Positions 16,128 through 23,832 of a DNA stretch of 25,812 nucleotides are shown in pieces (the first letter of the stretch is position 1; every line of letters starts with the position of its first letter). The position numbers and the translations under genes are program-made. The notes below the pieces were generated by a model. The model was not told the origin of the DNA. It made no database searches and was given only the letters and a program-made list of their open reading frames with translations. This DNA comes from CAYSLA01 sp964431685 (GTDB lineage Bacteria; Armatimonadota; UBA5829), in assembly GCA_964431685.1 (NCBI GenBank), contig CAYSLA010000037.1, positions 1-25,812 of the forward strand, written 5' to 3'.

Positions 16128-16475
16128 TTGAAGCTGATTTCCATTTGCAAGGGCAAGATACATAGGGCAACTGTAACCTCCTGTGAGGTCGATTACGTTG
16201 GCAGCGTCACCGTAGATCAGGATCTGCTGGATGCCGCCGGAATAATTGATGGTGAGCAGGTGCACGTCTGGAACGTCACGAACGGTGAGCGGCTCGAGAC
16301 GTATGCAATCTCCGGCGAGAGGGGCAGCGGTGTGGTCTGCCTTAACGGAGCTGCCGCGCACAGATGCAACGCTGGTGACAAGGTCATAATCACTGCTTTC
16401 TGCCTCACCGATGAGCCAGTAGAGCGCAAAGTTGTGCTGGTGGACGATCAGAATCGTATCATAGGCGACGTGTAG
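16128..16475 (+). CDS. panD: Aspartate 1-decarboxylase (pyruvoyl enzyme)
   Basis: Decarboxylates aspartate to beta-alanine for pantothenate and CoA. The proenzyme cleaves itself between G25 and S26 in DYVGSVTVDQD, turning the Ser into the pyruvoyl cofactor. K10 and H12 in GKIHR and the WNVTNGER and NGAAAH motifs are as in known PanD. From TTG at 16128 the protein is 115 aa, close to the family norm; GTG at 16122 is the alternative and only adds two residues. GGGG at 16116-16119 is a weak ribosome site that suits the TTG better. A TAG stop is followed after 4 nt by the phosphoribosyltransferase gene, so the two share a transcript. Confidence 0.93.
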   Translation: MKLISICKGKIHRATVTSCEVDYVGSVTVDQDLLDAAGIIDGEQVHVWNVTNGERLETYAISGERGSGVVCLNGAAAHRCNAGDKVIITAFCLTDEPVERKVVLVDDQNRIIGDV

Positions 16476-16479
16476 GCCG

Positions 16480-17352
16480 ATGCGAGCCGCACCAGTGCCG
16501 GTGTTTCGCACCATCGATCTGGAGCAGCTTGCGGAGTCTGATCCTTGCGAGGATACAATACGTCTGGGGTCGTTCTGGCCGGGACGTGATGATTTTGAGA
16601 GCCGCTTGGTAAAGGCTTTCAAAGAATGTTACCCCGCCGCGCGGTTCGATCCCCACATTACCCGCATCTGCCGTTTCTACTCCGGTCTCATCTGTTCCCG
16701 CGTGCGGCATCTGAAGATTGACTGGGTGGCACGTGTTCTTAGCTCTGCCGAGCTCAGACCGGATCCCTCGCGCCCGCAATCGCTTCTGCTGAAAACCCTC
16801 TGCGCAGAGATTGGGGCCAGAGACGCTACCTCCGTCTTCTTCAAGTCAGAGTCTCGACCGCCGATGCGTGCCGTAGATGCCTTGTCCGGAAGATCGGCGC
16901 TTACGACCAGGCTGCGGTACGTCTCCCAGGATCTCTTCGTCACATCTGCCAACTTGGGCGGACGCGTGCTTCTCGTCGACGACATAGCCAACACGAGCGC
17001 TTCTGCTCGCGTCTACGCGGGCGCCCTGCGCGAATTTGCCGGGGCCGACAGCGTGTTAGTCGTCAACCTCGCCGCGACGCGGTATCTGGGCGGCAAAGAC
17101 GGCTTGGGGATGCTGAGGCTCCAGACCAACGGGTTGCAGGATGAGCCATTTCTTGCAGAGAGGCTGCTGGACTCGCAGGGCACATATCATCTGCGTGATG
17201 ACTGTACCTCCACAGACGGCAAGACCACTCGCAAGTTTGCTTTTCAGGTGGAGGGCAGGGCGGCGGCTTGTGCGTCGTGCGCAGCGGAGAGCGTTGAGAA
17301 GGAATCCCTATTGCGCAGACTGCTCAACTGGGCCAGTTCTGTAGGAAGATGA
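16480..17352 (+). CDS. ComF-like phosphoribosyltransferase-domain protein
   Basis: 290 aa. The PRPP-binding loop VLLVDDIANTSAS (residues 163-175) and the preceding FFKSESRPPMRAVDALSGR (about 120-138) place it among type I phosphoribosyltransferases of the ComF-like kind. The N-terminal 80 residues have no zinc-ribbon as in ComF. Instead a C-terminal segment holds H-L-R-D-D-C and, further on, C-A-S-C, a possible metal site. The substrate is unknown; roles in purine salvage or DNA uptake would be guesses. ATG at 16480 lies 4 nt after panD with no strong ribosome site, suggesting coupling. Its end overlaps the convergent cdsA by 29 bp. Confidence 0.7.
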   Translation: MRAAPVPVFRTIDLEQLAESDPCEDTIRLGSFWPGRDDFESRLVKAFKECYPAARFDPHITRICRFYSGLICSRVRHLKIDWVARVLSSAELRPDPSRPQSLLLKTLCAEIGARDATSVFFKSESRPPMRAVDALSGRSALTTRLRYVSQDLFVTSANLGGRVLLVDDIANTSASARVYAGALREFAGADSVLVVNLAATRYLGGKDGLGMLRLQTNGLQDEPFLAERLLDSQGTYHLRDDCTSTDGKTTRKFAFQVEGRAAACASCAAESVEKESLLRRLLNWASSVGR

Positions 17353-18175
17353 GAACGTAGTAGTAGACCATCGGCCCGGTGAAGAGCATGCTGTCGAACC
17401 TGTCCAACACTCCCCCGTGTCCTGGAACTATCCGGCCGAAATCCTTTATGCCGAGTTCGCGCTTGATTGTCGACTCGGACAGGTCGCCCACCTGGCTTAG
17501 AATACCCGACATTGCCCCGATAATCCCGGCGTGGTACCACGGCAGATTGATCACAAAGCCCGCTATCAGCGATATCAGTATCGACCCGACAAACCCGCCC
17601 GCTGCGCCTTCGACTGTCTTGTTGGGGCTCAGGTTTGCGGCGAGCTTGGTCTTGCCGTAACTGCGCCCGATGAAATAGGCTCCGGTGTCGCACGCCCAAG
17701 TGCACAGAAAGGCGAGCAAGACCAGCCACGCTCCGGCTTCGTTGGTGTAGGGGCCGACGGTCACAGTGCCCGGGTGATTGCGCAGAGCGACCAGATGTGA
17801 GGTTAGCCATCCGACGTATATCGCCCCAAGCACCGTCGTTCCCACGTTGATCAAAGGCGAGCGTTTTCTGCGGTGCATCTCGACGACAAAAGAGAAGATG
17901 AGCAGGAGAGTCATAACTGCGGGGAATATCGAACCGATGGTGCTGCGTTCGTAGGTTCGCGCTGACACGACCAGAAGCGCTATGGCCAGAACCCCGGCCC
18001 ATTCTACCGGCCTGATGCCTACCTTCCGGGCTCCACCGTAGAACTCAAATGCGCCTATGATGGAAACTACCCCGATTGCGATAGCAAACGGCAACCCGCC
18101 CCTGGCGAAGATCAGGAACACGGCGATCGGTATTAAGACCAAGCCTGTTAGTACGCGCACGAGCATACCTCGCAT
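17324..18175 (-). CDS. cdsA: Phosphatidate cytidylyltransferase
   Basis: Membrane enzyme making CDP-diacylglycerol from phosphatidate and CTP, the branch point of phospholipid synthesis. The 283 aa are mostly hydrophobic with about eight helices, and the CdsA signature is complete at residues 235-261: STIKRE, then KDFGRIVPGHGG and DRFD. The ATG at 18175 (minus) has GAGGTG 6 nt upstream. TATAAT overlaps this start codon, but no good -35 matches it, so I do not call it a promoter. In many bacteria cdsA follows uppS and frr and precedes dxr; none of these is adjacent here. It is convergent with the phosphoribosyltransferase gene and divergent from nusA. Confidence 0.96.
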   Translation of the reverse strand: MRGMLVRVLTGLVLIPIAVFLIFARGGLPFAIAIGVVSIIGAFEFYGGARKVGIRPVEWAGVLAIALLVVSARTYERSTIGSIFPAVMTLLLIFSFVVEMHRRKRSPLINVGTTVLGAIYVGWLTSHLVALRNHPGTVTVGPYTNEAGAWLVLLAFLCTWACDTGAYFIGRSYGKTKLAANLSPNKTVEGAAGGFVGSILISLIAGFVINLPWYHAGIIGAMSGILSQVGDLSESTIKRELGIKDFGRIVPGHGGVLDRFDSMLFTGPMVYYYVLIFLQNWPS

Positions 18176-18268
18176 TATATCACCTCAAGTCGACGGCAGG
18201 CAAACTTTTTTCACAGACTGATTCTTGCCAATCATTGCGTCTCGTTTTCGGTGATGCAATTCGGATGG

Positions 18269-18297
18269 TTGCAAAAGCCGGCGGTCTCTGGTATACT
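18269..18297 (+). promoter_or_regulatory. Promoter of the nusA-infB operon
   Basis: TTGCAA (18269-18274), a 17-bp spacer and TATACT (18292-18297). Transcription from about 18304 gives a leader near 75 nt that contains the hairpin at 18325-18345. Confidence 0.8.
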
Positions 18298-18324
18298 CTT
18301 AGGTAACTGGTTTCTGCATTTGGG

Positions 18325-18345
18325 AGAGTGGGTTCCGCCCACTCT
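18325..18345 (+). promoter_or_regulatory. Leader hairpin before nusA
   Basis: AGAGTGGG, loop TTCCG, CCCACTCT: a perfect 8-bp stem, extendable by a G-T and a G-C pair. It ends 34 nt before nusA and has only two T after it, so it is not a plain terminator. From memory, hairpins with an AGAGTGGG arm are frequent upstream of rimP-nusA operons in Firmicutes and others; here rimP itself is missing. Confidence 0.6.
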
Positions 18346-18379
18346 TCACTAGTTTAGGATACCGGGAGATTGCCAGGTA

Positions 18380-19546
18380 ATGAACGCGGATTTTCTGGAC
18401 GCACTGCGACAAATTGAAAAAGAGAAGGAGATACCTCTCGAGGTTCTCCTTACCACTATAGAGTCAGCGCTCGAAACGGCTTATAAGAAGAACTATGCCG
18501 TTACGGGTGACCTGCAAGTACGCGTGAGCTCCTCCAAAGGTGGTTTCCACGTGTATTGCATCAAAAACGTAGTCGAAGTCGTTGAGAACGAGCACACAGA
18601 GATCACTGTGGCAGAAGCGAGAGATCACGACCCGGAAGCCAAGGCAGGCGATGTGATAGAGATCGAAGTTACACCCGAAAACTTCGGTCGTATCGCCGCA
18701 CAAACCGCCAAACAGGTTGTCGTGCAGCGAATCCGCGAGGCCGAGCGGGAACACGTCTACGAAGAGTATGGCGAGCGTGTGGGCGAAGTGGTTACGTGTA
18801 CAGTGCAGCGGAGAGAGCAGCGCAATGTCTATGTCAACCTCGGAAAGGTCGAGGCAGTTCTTCCTCCCGCCGAACAGGTTCCCAGCGAGCCCTACCGGTA
18901 CAACGAGAGAATAAAAGTTTATGTGCTCGAGGTCAGGCGCACGCCTAAAGGGCCTCAGGTTGTGGTCTCCCGCACTCATCCAAGTCTTATACGGCGCCTT
19001 TTTGAACTCGAGGTTCCGGAGATTACCGAGGGCATCGTCATCGTGCAATCGGTGGCGAGAGAACCCGGCGCGAGAACGAAGGTGGCTGTCTACTCGACGG
19101 ACGAGAAGGTGGACGCTATGGGCGCTTGCGTTGGCCACCGTGGATCGCGTGTGCAGTCAGTGGTCAATGAACTCTACGGCGAGAAAATTGACATTGTTCG
19201 CTGGAACGAGAAGATCGAGAAGTTCATCTCCGAGGCGCTCTCCCCGGCCAAGGCGGTTTCCGTTACGGTGGACGAGGAGTCCAAGTCCGCTCTGGTCGTC
19301 GTGCCGGACACTCAACTGTCTCTGGCGATCGGCAAGTCGGGCCAGAATGTCCGGCTGGCGGCGAGGTTGACCGGTTGGAGAATTGACATCCGCAGTGAGT
19401 CGCAGTTGGAAAAAGCCGAAAGCGAAGGCCGGGATGTCGCTGCTCTGGAGAGTCACGCGATAGCTGAACCAGATGTTGAACAGGAGATCGCGGATGTTGC
19501 CGCGGTTGACCCGATTGAGAGCGAGAGCCAGACCGAGTCGGAGTAG
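18380..19546 (+). CDS. nusA: Transcription termination/antitermination factor NusA
   Basis: RNA-polymerase-binding factor that modulates pausing, termination and antitermination. The order is an N-terminal polymerase-binding domain (about 1-125), an S1 domain (about 130-200, with GEVVTCTVQRREQRNVYVNLG), and two KH domains, KH1 holding GACVGHRGSRVQSVVNEL and KH2 holding LAIGKSGQNVRLAARLTGW. After about residue 345 only an acidic tail follows, with no AR repeats, so the length (388 aa) is of the Gram-positive type. ATG at 18380 comes after GGGAG at 18364-18368. First gene of the operon, with ylxR 2 bp downstream; NusA often controls its own operon, and the leader hairpin could serve in this. 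Confidence 0.97.
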   Translation: MNADFLDALRQIEKEKEIPLEVLLTTIESALETAYKKNYAVTGDLQVRVSSSKGGFHVYCIKNVVEVVENEHTEITVAEARDHDPEAKAGDVIEIEVTPENFGRIAAQTAKQVVVQRIREAEREHVYEEYGERVGEVVTCTVQRREQRNVYVNLGKVEAVLPPAEQVPSEPYRYNERIKVYVLEVRRTPKGPQVVVSRTHPSLIRRLFELEVPEITEGIVIVQSVAREPGARTKVAVYSTDEKVDAMGACVGHRGSRVQSVVNELYGEKIDIVRWNEKIEKFISEALSPAKAVSVTVDEESKSALVVVPDTQLSLAIGKSGQNVRLAARLTGWRIDIRSESQLEKAESEGRDVAALESHAIAEPDVEQEIADVAAVDPIESESQTESE

Positions 19547-19548
19547 GT

Positions 19549-19839
19549 GTGGAAATGCCTGACGGCTCTCAGCGGCGCTCCCCGATTCGAAGTTGTGTGG
19601 CGTGCCGCACCTGTTCGCCGAAAGGCGGTCTGGTGCGTGTGGTGCGCGAGTCCGACGGTAGTGTGAGATACGACCCTTCCGGAAAACGGCCCGGGAGGGG
19701 AGCGTATCTATGTAGATCAACAGACTGCTTCAAGAGCGCGATCAAGTCCAGGAAACTGGAACGAGCCTTGAAGTGCGAGCTTTCCGAAGTAGTGGTTTCG
19801 GAATTGGAAAGCGTGTTTGCCCAAGACAATGGTGAGTAG
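19549..19839 (+). CDS. ylxR: YlxR-family (DUF448) nucleic-acid-binding protein
   Basis: 96 aa. The family core is seen as R14-S-C16-V-A-C19-R, KGGLVRVVR, and GRGAYLC (49-55) with C60. YlxR (RnpM) proteins are small and basic; work in Bacillus links them to RNase P and to transcription control. The nusA-ylxR-infB context is the normal one. The start could be GTG at 19549 (GGAG 6 nt upstream, 2 bp past nusA) or ATG at 19555. The last 20 residues are acidic. The expected neighbour ylxQ (L7Ae-like) is not found after it. Confidence 0.92.
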   Translation: MEMPDGSQRRSPIRSCVACRTCSPKGGLVRVVRESDGSVRYDPSGKRPGRGAYLCRSTDCFKSAIKSRKLERALKCELSEVVVSELESVFAQDNGE

Positions 19840-20092
19840 CGAGACAATGTGCATGAGGACGTGGGCCATGGATCTCTAGAAACGTAGGGACAAGTAGAGT
19901 TCTTGTTCGTTCCACCCTGCATCTCATTTTTCGTTGTCCGCTCAAAGGCACAGCCGAAGTCTGAAGCTTCGTCTGCCGGGCAGCGGTGTCGCTCCCCTGT
20001 GAGCCTTCGCTCCTTGTTACCGCCAGACCGCTTTCCCATTCCGTGATCGATACCCGGCAGGCCGGTCAATCCAGGGAGAGGTACATTCTTTT
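19840..20092 (+). other. 253-bp spacer between ylxR and infB
   Basis: No coding frame with a ribosome site and family resemblance was found here, although many bacteria have ylxQ at this place. Small inverted repeats are visible, for example ACAAG/CTTGT (19890-19906) and a GAAG/CTTC pair near 19960-19975. No clear promoter is seen. GGGAGAGG (20074-20081) near the 3' end is the probable infB ribosome site. Confidence 0.5.
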
Positions 20093-22048
20093 ATGGCGGA
20101 CATCAAAGTATTCGAACTAGCGAAGAGCCTCGGCATAGGCAACGCTGATCTTCTGGCTGTGCTGCGAGAGCTCGGGATTCCGGCAACGAGTGGCTCCAGT
20201 GTTCTGGACGATGCGACTGCGGAGACCGTGCGGGAGATGATCGCACAGGACCCAGGCATTGTCACGTCAGCCCGCACTTTGGAAATCCCACAAGCCCTGT
20301 CTGTCCGCGAACTCGCCGATCTACTGGCAGTCCAGTCCGCCGATGTTCAGAAACGTCTTGTCGAGATGGGTATTCTGGCCAGCGTGAACCAGCAGGTAGG
20401 TGCGGATGTTGCGGCCAAGGTTGCCGAGAAGTACGGATACCACGTGAAAGTGGTTGCCAAGCAGGAAGTGCGGCAGCAGAAGGCGGCCGCCAAGCTCGGG
20501 ACAGGACAGCCCAAAGGCAAACAGACCGGCAAACTTCTGCCTCGCCCTCCCATCATCACAGTTATGGGCCACGTTGACCACGGCAAGACAACGCTGCTCG
20601 ACACCATACGCCGCACGAATGTTACCGAGTCGGAACACGGCGGGATAACCCAGCACATCGGCGCTTACCAGGTTGAGTGGAAAGACAAGAAAATCACATT
20701 CCTCGATACGCCGGGCCACGAGGCGTTTACCTCGATGCGTGCCCGCGGCGCCAGTGTGACCGACATTGCAGTGCTTGTGGTTGCGGCGGACGACGCGGTT
20801 ATGCCTCAGACCATCGAAGCCATCAATCACGCCAAAGATGCCGGAGTTCCAATCATTGTGGCGATCAACAAGATCGACAAGGATGGCGCGAATATCGACC
20901 GAACAATGCAGCAGCTCACGGACCAGGGCTTGATGCCTGAAGAATGGGGCGGAGACACTATTATGGTGAAGGTGTCCGCGAAGTTCAATCAGGGAATTGA
21001 TGAGCTGTTGGAGATGATACTGCTCGTCTCGGAGATGGCTGATCTCAAGGCAGAAGTGTCTACGAGCAAGGTTGTCGGCAATGTCGTAGAAGCCCAGCTT
21101 GACCGTGGGCGAGGTCCGGTGGCTACCGTGCTCATTGAGCGCGGGACCCTGAAGGTCGGCACGGCCGTGACTGCCGGTGCGGCATACGGCAAGGTTAAGG
21201 CCATGTTCGACGACAAGGGAGAGCCTATAGTAAAGGCCGTACCCTCGACTCCGGTGGTGGTGCTTGGACTCTCAAGCGTGCCGCAGGCGGGCGACAGGAT
21301 GGAGTCCGCAAAGGACGAAAGGGAGGCGCGGAGCCTGGGAGACAAACGCGCTCAGCAGGCGAGAAGCGATCGCATTGCGGGGGAGAATCGCGTTACCCTG
21401 GAGGACCTCTACCAGCACATTCAGGACGGGTCCATCAAGAAGCTGGGGGTCGTTCTCAAGTGCGATGTCCAGGGGTCGGAAGAAGCCGTTCGTCAATCGC
21501 TGGTGAAAATCGAACACGAAGAGGTTAGAGTTGAGATCGTTCACTCTGGCATCGGTAACGTCAACGAGTCCGACATCATGCTTGCCGCGGCTTCCAACTC
21601 GATAGTCCTCGGTTTCAACGTCAAGGCGGATGGGCCAGCTTTAAAGATGGCCGAGTCCGAGCACGTTGAGATCCGCATATACAATGTCATATACGAGCTC
21701 ACCAAAGACGTTCGCGCGGCAATGGGCGGGCTTCTCGCGCCGGTGTTCGAAGAGCAGGCGCTGGGAGAAGCAGAGGTTCGCGCTACGTTCAAGATACCCA
21801 ACTCCGGGATTGTGGCCGGGTGTTATGTGACGAGTGGCCGGGTGGTTCGCGGTGAGTTTGTGCGTGTCCGCAGAGGCAACGATTATGTCTACGAGGGCAA
21901 ACTTGATTCTCTCCGACACATAAAGGACGAAGTGCGCGAGATGGCCGAAGGCTACGAATGCGGCATCTACATCCCCAGCTTCAAAGACTGGCAGGATGGC
22001 GATATCATAGAATGCTACACGAAGAAGCAGATAGCCAGAGCGATCTAG
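20093..22048 (+). CDS. infB: Translation initiation factor IF-2
   Basis: GTPase that places initiator tRNA on the ribosome. Two IF2-N modules (about 1-50 and 68-120) lead into a short linker, then the G domain: GHVDHGKT (159-166), DTPGH (205-209) and NKID (259-262). Domains II, III and IV follow and end in YECGIYIPSFKDWQDGDIIECY. At 651 aa it is a compact IF-2, without the long charged N-terminal extension of many bacteria. ATG at 20093 has GGGAGAGG 11 nt upstream. The TAG stop is the last triplet before the N gap. Confidence 0.98.
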   Translation: MADIKVFELAKSLGIGNADLLAVLRELGIPATSGSSVLDDATAETVREMIAQDPGIVTSARTLEIPQALSVRELADLLAVQSADVQKRLVEMGILASVNQQVGADVAAKVAEKYGYHVKVVAKQEVRQQKAAAKLGTGQPKGKQTGKLLPRPPIITVMGHVDHGKTTLLDTIRRTNVTESEHGGITQHIGAYQVEWKDKKITFLDTPGHEAFTSMRARGASVTDIAVLVVAADDAVMPQTIEAINHAKDAGVPIIVAINKIDKDGANIDRTMQQLTDQGLMPEEWGGDTIMVKVSAKFNQGIDELLEMILLVSEMADLKAEVSTSKVVGNVVEAQLDRGRGPVATVLIERGTLKVGTAVTAGAAYGKVKAMFDDKGEPIVKAVPSTPVVVLGLSSVPQAGDRMESAKDEREARSLGDKRAQQARSDRIAGENRVTLEDLYQHIQDGSIKKLGVVLKCDVQGSEEAVRQSLVKIEHEEVRVEIVHSGIGNVNESDIMLAAASNSIVLGFNVKADGPALKMAESEHVEIRIYNVIYELTKDVRAAMGGLLAPVFEEQALGEAEVRATFKIPNSGIVAGCYVTSGRVVRGEFVRVRRGNDYVYEGKLDSLRHIKDEVREMAEGYECGIYIPSFKDWQDGDIIECYTKKQIARAI

Positions 22049-22148
22049 NNNNNNNNNNNNNNNNNNNNNNNNNNNNNNNNNNNNNNNNNNNNNNNNNNNN
22101 NNNNNNNNNNNNNNNNNNNNNNNNNNNNNNNNNNNNNNNNNNNNNNNN
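22049..22148. other. Scaffold gap between infB and ylxP
   Basis: 100 N directly after the infB stop. The two edges share no sequence, so the real size is unknown. infB and ylxP are commonly adjacent, so little may be missing. Confidence 0.9.
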
Positions 22149-22221
22149 CGGCCAGTCAGGTTGCGAGAGTGCGACTGAGCAGAGCATTGTTTCAGGGCAC
22201 CTTCATACCCAGACGAGCGGG

Positions 22222-22515
22222 ATGGAGCATCCCGCGATTGTGGGTGTGCTCACGGTCGAGCTCTCGATTGCGCACAGCAACTCGCTCAAAGACAAGAGAC
22301 AGGTTGTCAGGAGCGTTCTGCAGACGAGCCGAAACCGCTTCAGCGTGGCGGCGGCCGAGGTAGACCTTCTGGACTCCCACAGGCACGCGGTCCTGGCTTT
22401 TGCCTGCGTAGGCAATGACGCGGCGATAATCGGGTCGCTGCTGCAGCGGGTGAGAGGGCATCTGGACTCGAACCCATTGTGCGAGATCGTTGACTTTCAG
22501 ATTGAGATAATATAA
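22222..22515 (+). CDS. ylxP: YlxP-family (DUF503) protein
   Basis: 97 aa. The family pattern is clear: an N-terminal strand VGVLTVELSIAHSNSLKDKRQVVRS, then AEVDLLDSHRHAVLAFACVGND, and a C-terminal strand VDFQIEII. YlxP homologues lie between infB and rbfA in many Gram-positive and related bacteria; their function is not settled, though a role with the ribosome is suspected. ATG at 22222 matches the family N-terminus; the frame stays open back to the gap, but the extra residues look unlike the family. The stop is 2 nt before rbfA. Confidence 0.92.
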   Translation: MEHPAIVGVLTVELSIAHSNSLKDKRQVVRSVLQTSRNRFSVAAAEVDLLDSHRHAVLAFACVGNDAAIIGSLLQRVRGHLDSNPLCEIVDFQIEII

Positions 22516-22517
22516 CT

Positions 22518-22877
22518 ATGACTACACGGCAGGACAGAGTTGCCGAACTCCTCAAGGAGGAGGTCAGCATCATACTTCAGAGGGAGTTCAAGGATCCCAG
22601 ACTGGGCTTCGTGACTGTTACGGACGCTGAAGTGACGGCTGATTTGAGACACGCTAAAGTCTTCGTAAGCATCATGGGCGATGATGAAGTCCGCCGGAAG
22701 AACCTTGCGGTGCTGAAGCACGCTGAGGCTTTCGTGCGTCAGGCGTTTGGAAAGCGTGTGAGCATGAAGACCGTGCCGCAGATCAGTTTCAGGCTGGATG
22801 AGTCCGCCGATCAAGGTCTGCGCATTATGGAATTGCTGGAACAGATAAAGACTGATGAAAAGCAAACGGACTCTTAA
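22518..22877 (+). CDS. rbfA: Ribosome-binding factor A
   Basis: Single-KH-domain protein that binds the 30S subunit during late maturation of 16S rRNA. 119 aa with the family core: RVAELLKEEVSIILQREFKDPRLGFVTVTDAEVTADLRHAKVFVS, then a C-terminal PQISFRLDESADQGLRIMELLEQI. The ATG at 22518 is 2 bp past ylxP; the ribosome site is weak, so coupling is likely. The last 23 bp overlap nrnA. Confidence 0.96.
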   Translation: MTTRQDRVAELLKEEVSIILQREFKDPRLGFVTVTDAEVTADLRHAKVFVSIMGDDEVRRKNLAVLKHAEAFVRQAFGKRVSMKTVPQISFRLDESADQGLRIMELLEQIKTDEKQTDS

Positions 22878-23832
22878 AACCGCCTGGAAGCGCATCTGCG
22901 GTCACGATCGTATACTGCTGGCCTGTCACATCAGGCCGGACGGTGACACCCTGGGAAGCGCGCTGGCTTTGCGACGCGTTCTGATGCAGATGGGCAAGCA
23001 TGCCGTGGTTGTCTCATCTGACGGCCTTCCGGAGATATACGAGTTCATACCGGAGTCGGATACCATTCTCACGGATGCGCCGTCTGATGCCTATGACTTG
23101 TCGATCGTTGTGGACTGCGAGTCTCCCGAGCGGGTTGGGCGTGCCAGTGAGTTCGTCCAGTCTTCACCCGCTACAGGATGTATCGACCACCACATCCCCC
23201 ACCGCGAGTTTGGCGACATACGCGTGGTCGATCCGGACGCCTCCTCCACTGCCGAGTTAGTAGTACGCTTCCTGCAAGCCAACGACGTGCCGATTGACCG
23301 CATCTGCGCGGAGATGCTTCTCACCGGTCTGATCGCCGACACAGGCGCGTTCAAGTTCTCCAACACCACTGCCCAGACGTTTCAGATCGCCGCGAGCCTT
23401 GTTGAAGCCGGAGCCAATGCCGCATTCATAGCTCGAAGCGTCTATGACAGCAAACCGCTGAAGGCCATGAAGCTCCTGGGAAGGGTGCTCCTGTCCATTG
23501 AAGAGGATCCGAGCGGTTTTGTAGCGTGGGCGAAGATAACTCATCGCGATTTTGCAGACTTCGGAGCGAGCGACGAGGACACCGAAGGGATCGTAAACCA
23601 CATCGAATCGGTCAAGGGGCCAAAGGTCGCGCTGTTGTTCCGGGAGATTGAGGACGGACTGGTGCGTGTGAGTCTTCGTTCTCGTGGCGACATCGACGTG
23701 AACGTTATTGCCCGCGTTTTCGAGGGTGGTGGGCACGCGGCGGCGGCGGGATGCAACATTCGGGCTGACATAGACGATGCTGTCGAGCGAGTGGTGGGCG
23801 AGGTCATGCAATGGACGGCGTCCTCAGCGTAG
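22855..23832 (+). CDS. nrnA: DHH/DHHA1 phosphoesterase, NrnA-like (nanoRNase / pAp phosphatase)
   Basis: 325 aa. Catalytic motifs of the DHH superfamily: RPDGDTLGSALAL with DGD at 29-31, VVDCES (86-90), DHH (111-113) with a following IPH, and a C-terminal DHHA1 domain with GGGHAAAAGC (291-300). NrnA-type enzymes degrade 2-5-nt RNA and c-di-nucleotide products and can remove the 3' phosphate from pAp; which activity dominates here is not visible. The place between rbfA and truB is the standard one. It overlaps rbfA by 23 bp and truB by 22 bp, so all three are probably translationally coupled. Confidence 0.93.
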   Translation: MKSKRTLKTAWKRICGHDRILLACHIRPDGDTLGSALALRRVLMQMGKHAVVVSSDGLPEIYEFIPESDTILTDAPSDAYDLSIVVDCESPERVGRASEFVQSSPATGCIDHHIPHREFGDIRVVDPDASSTAELVVRFLQANDVPIDRICAEMLLTGLIADTGAFKFSNTTAQTFQIAASLVEAGANAAFIARSVYDSKPLKAMKLLGRVLLSIEEDPSGFVAWAKITHRDFADFGASDEDTEGIVNHIESVKGPKVALLFREIEDGLVRVSLRSRGDIDVNVIARVFEGGGHAAAAGCNIRADIDDAVERVVGEVMQWTASSA

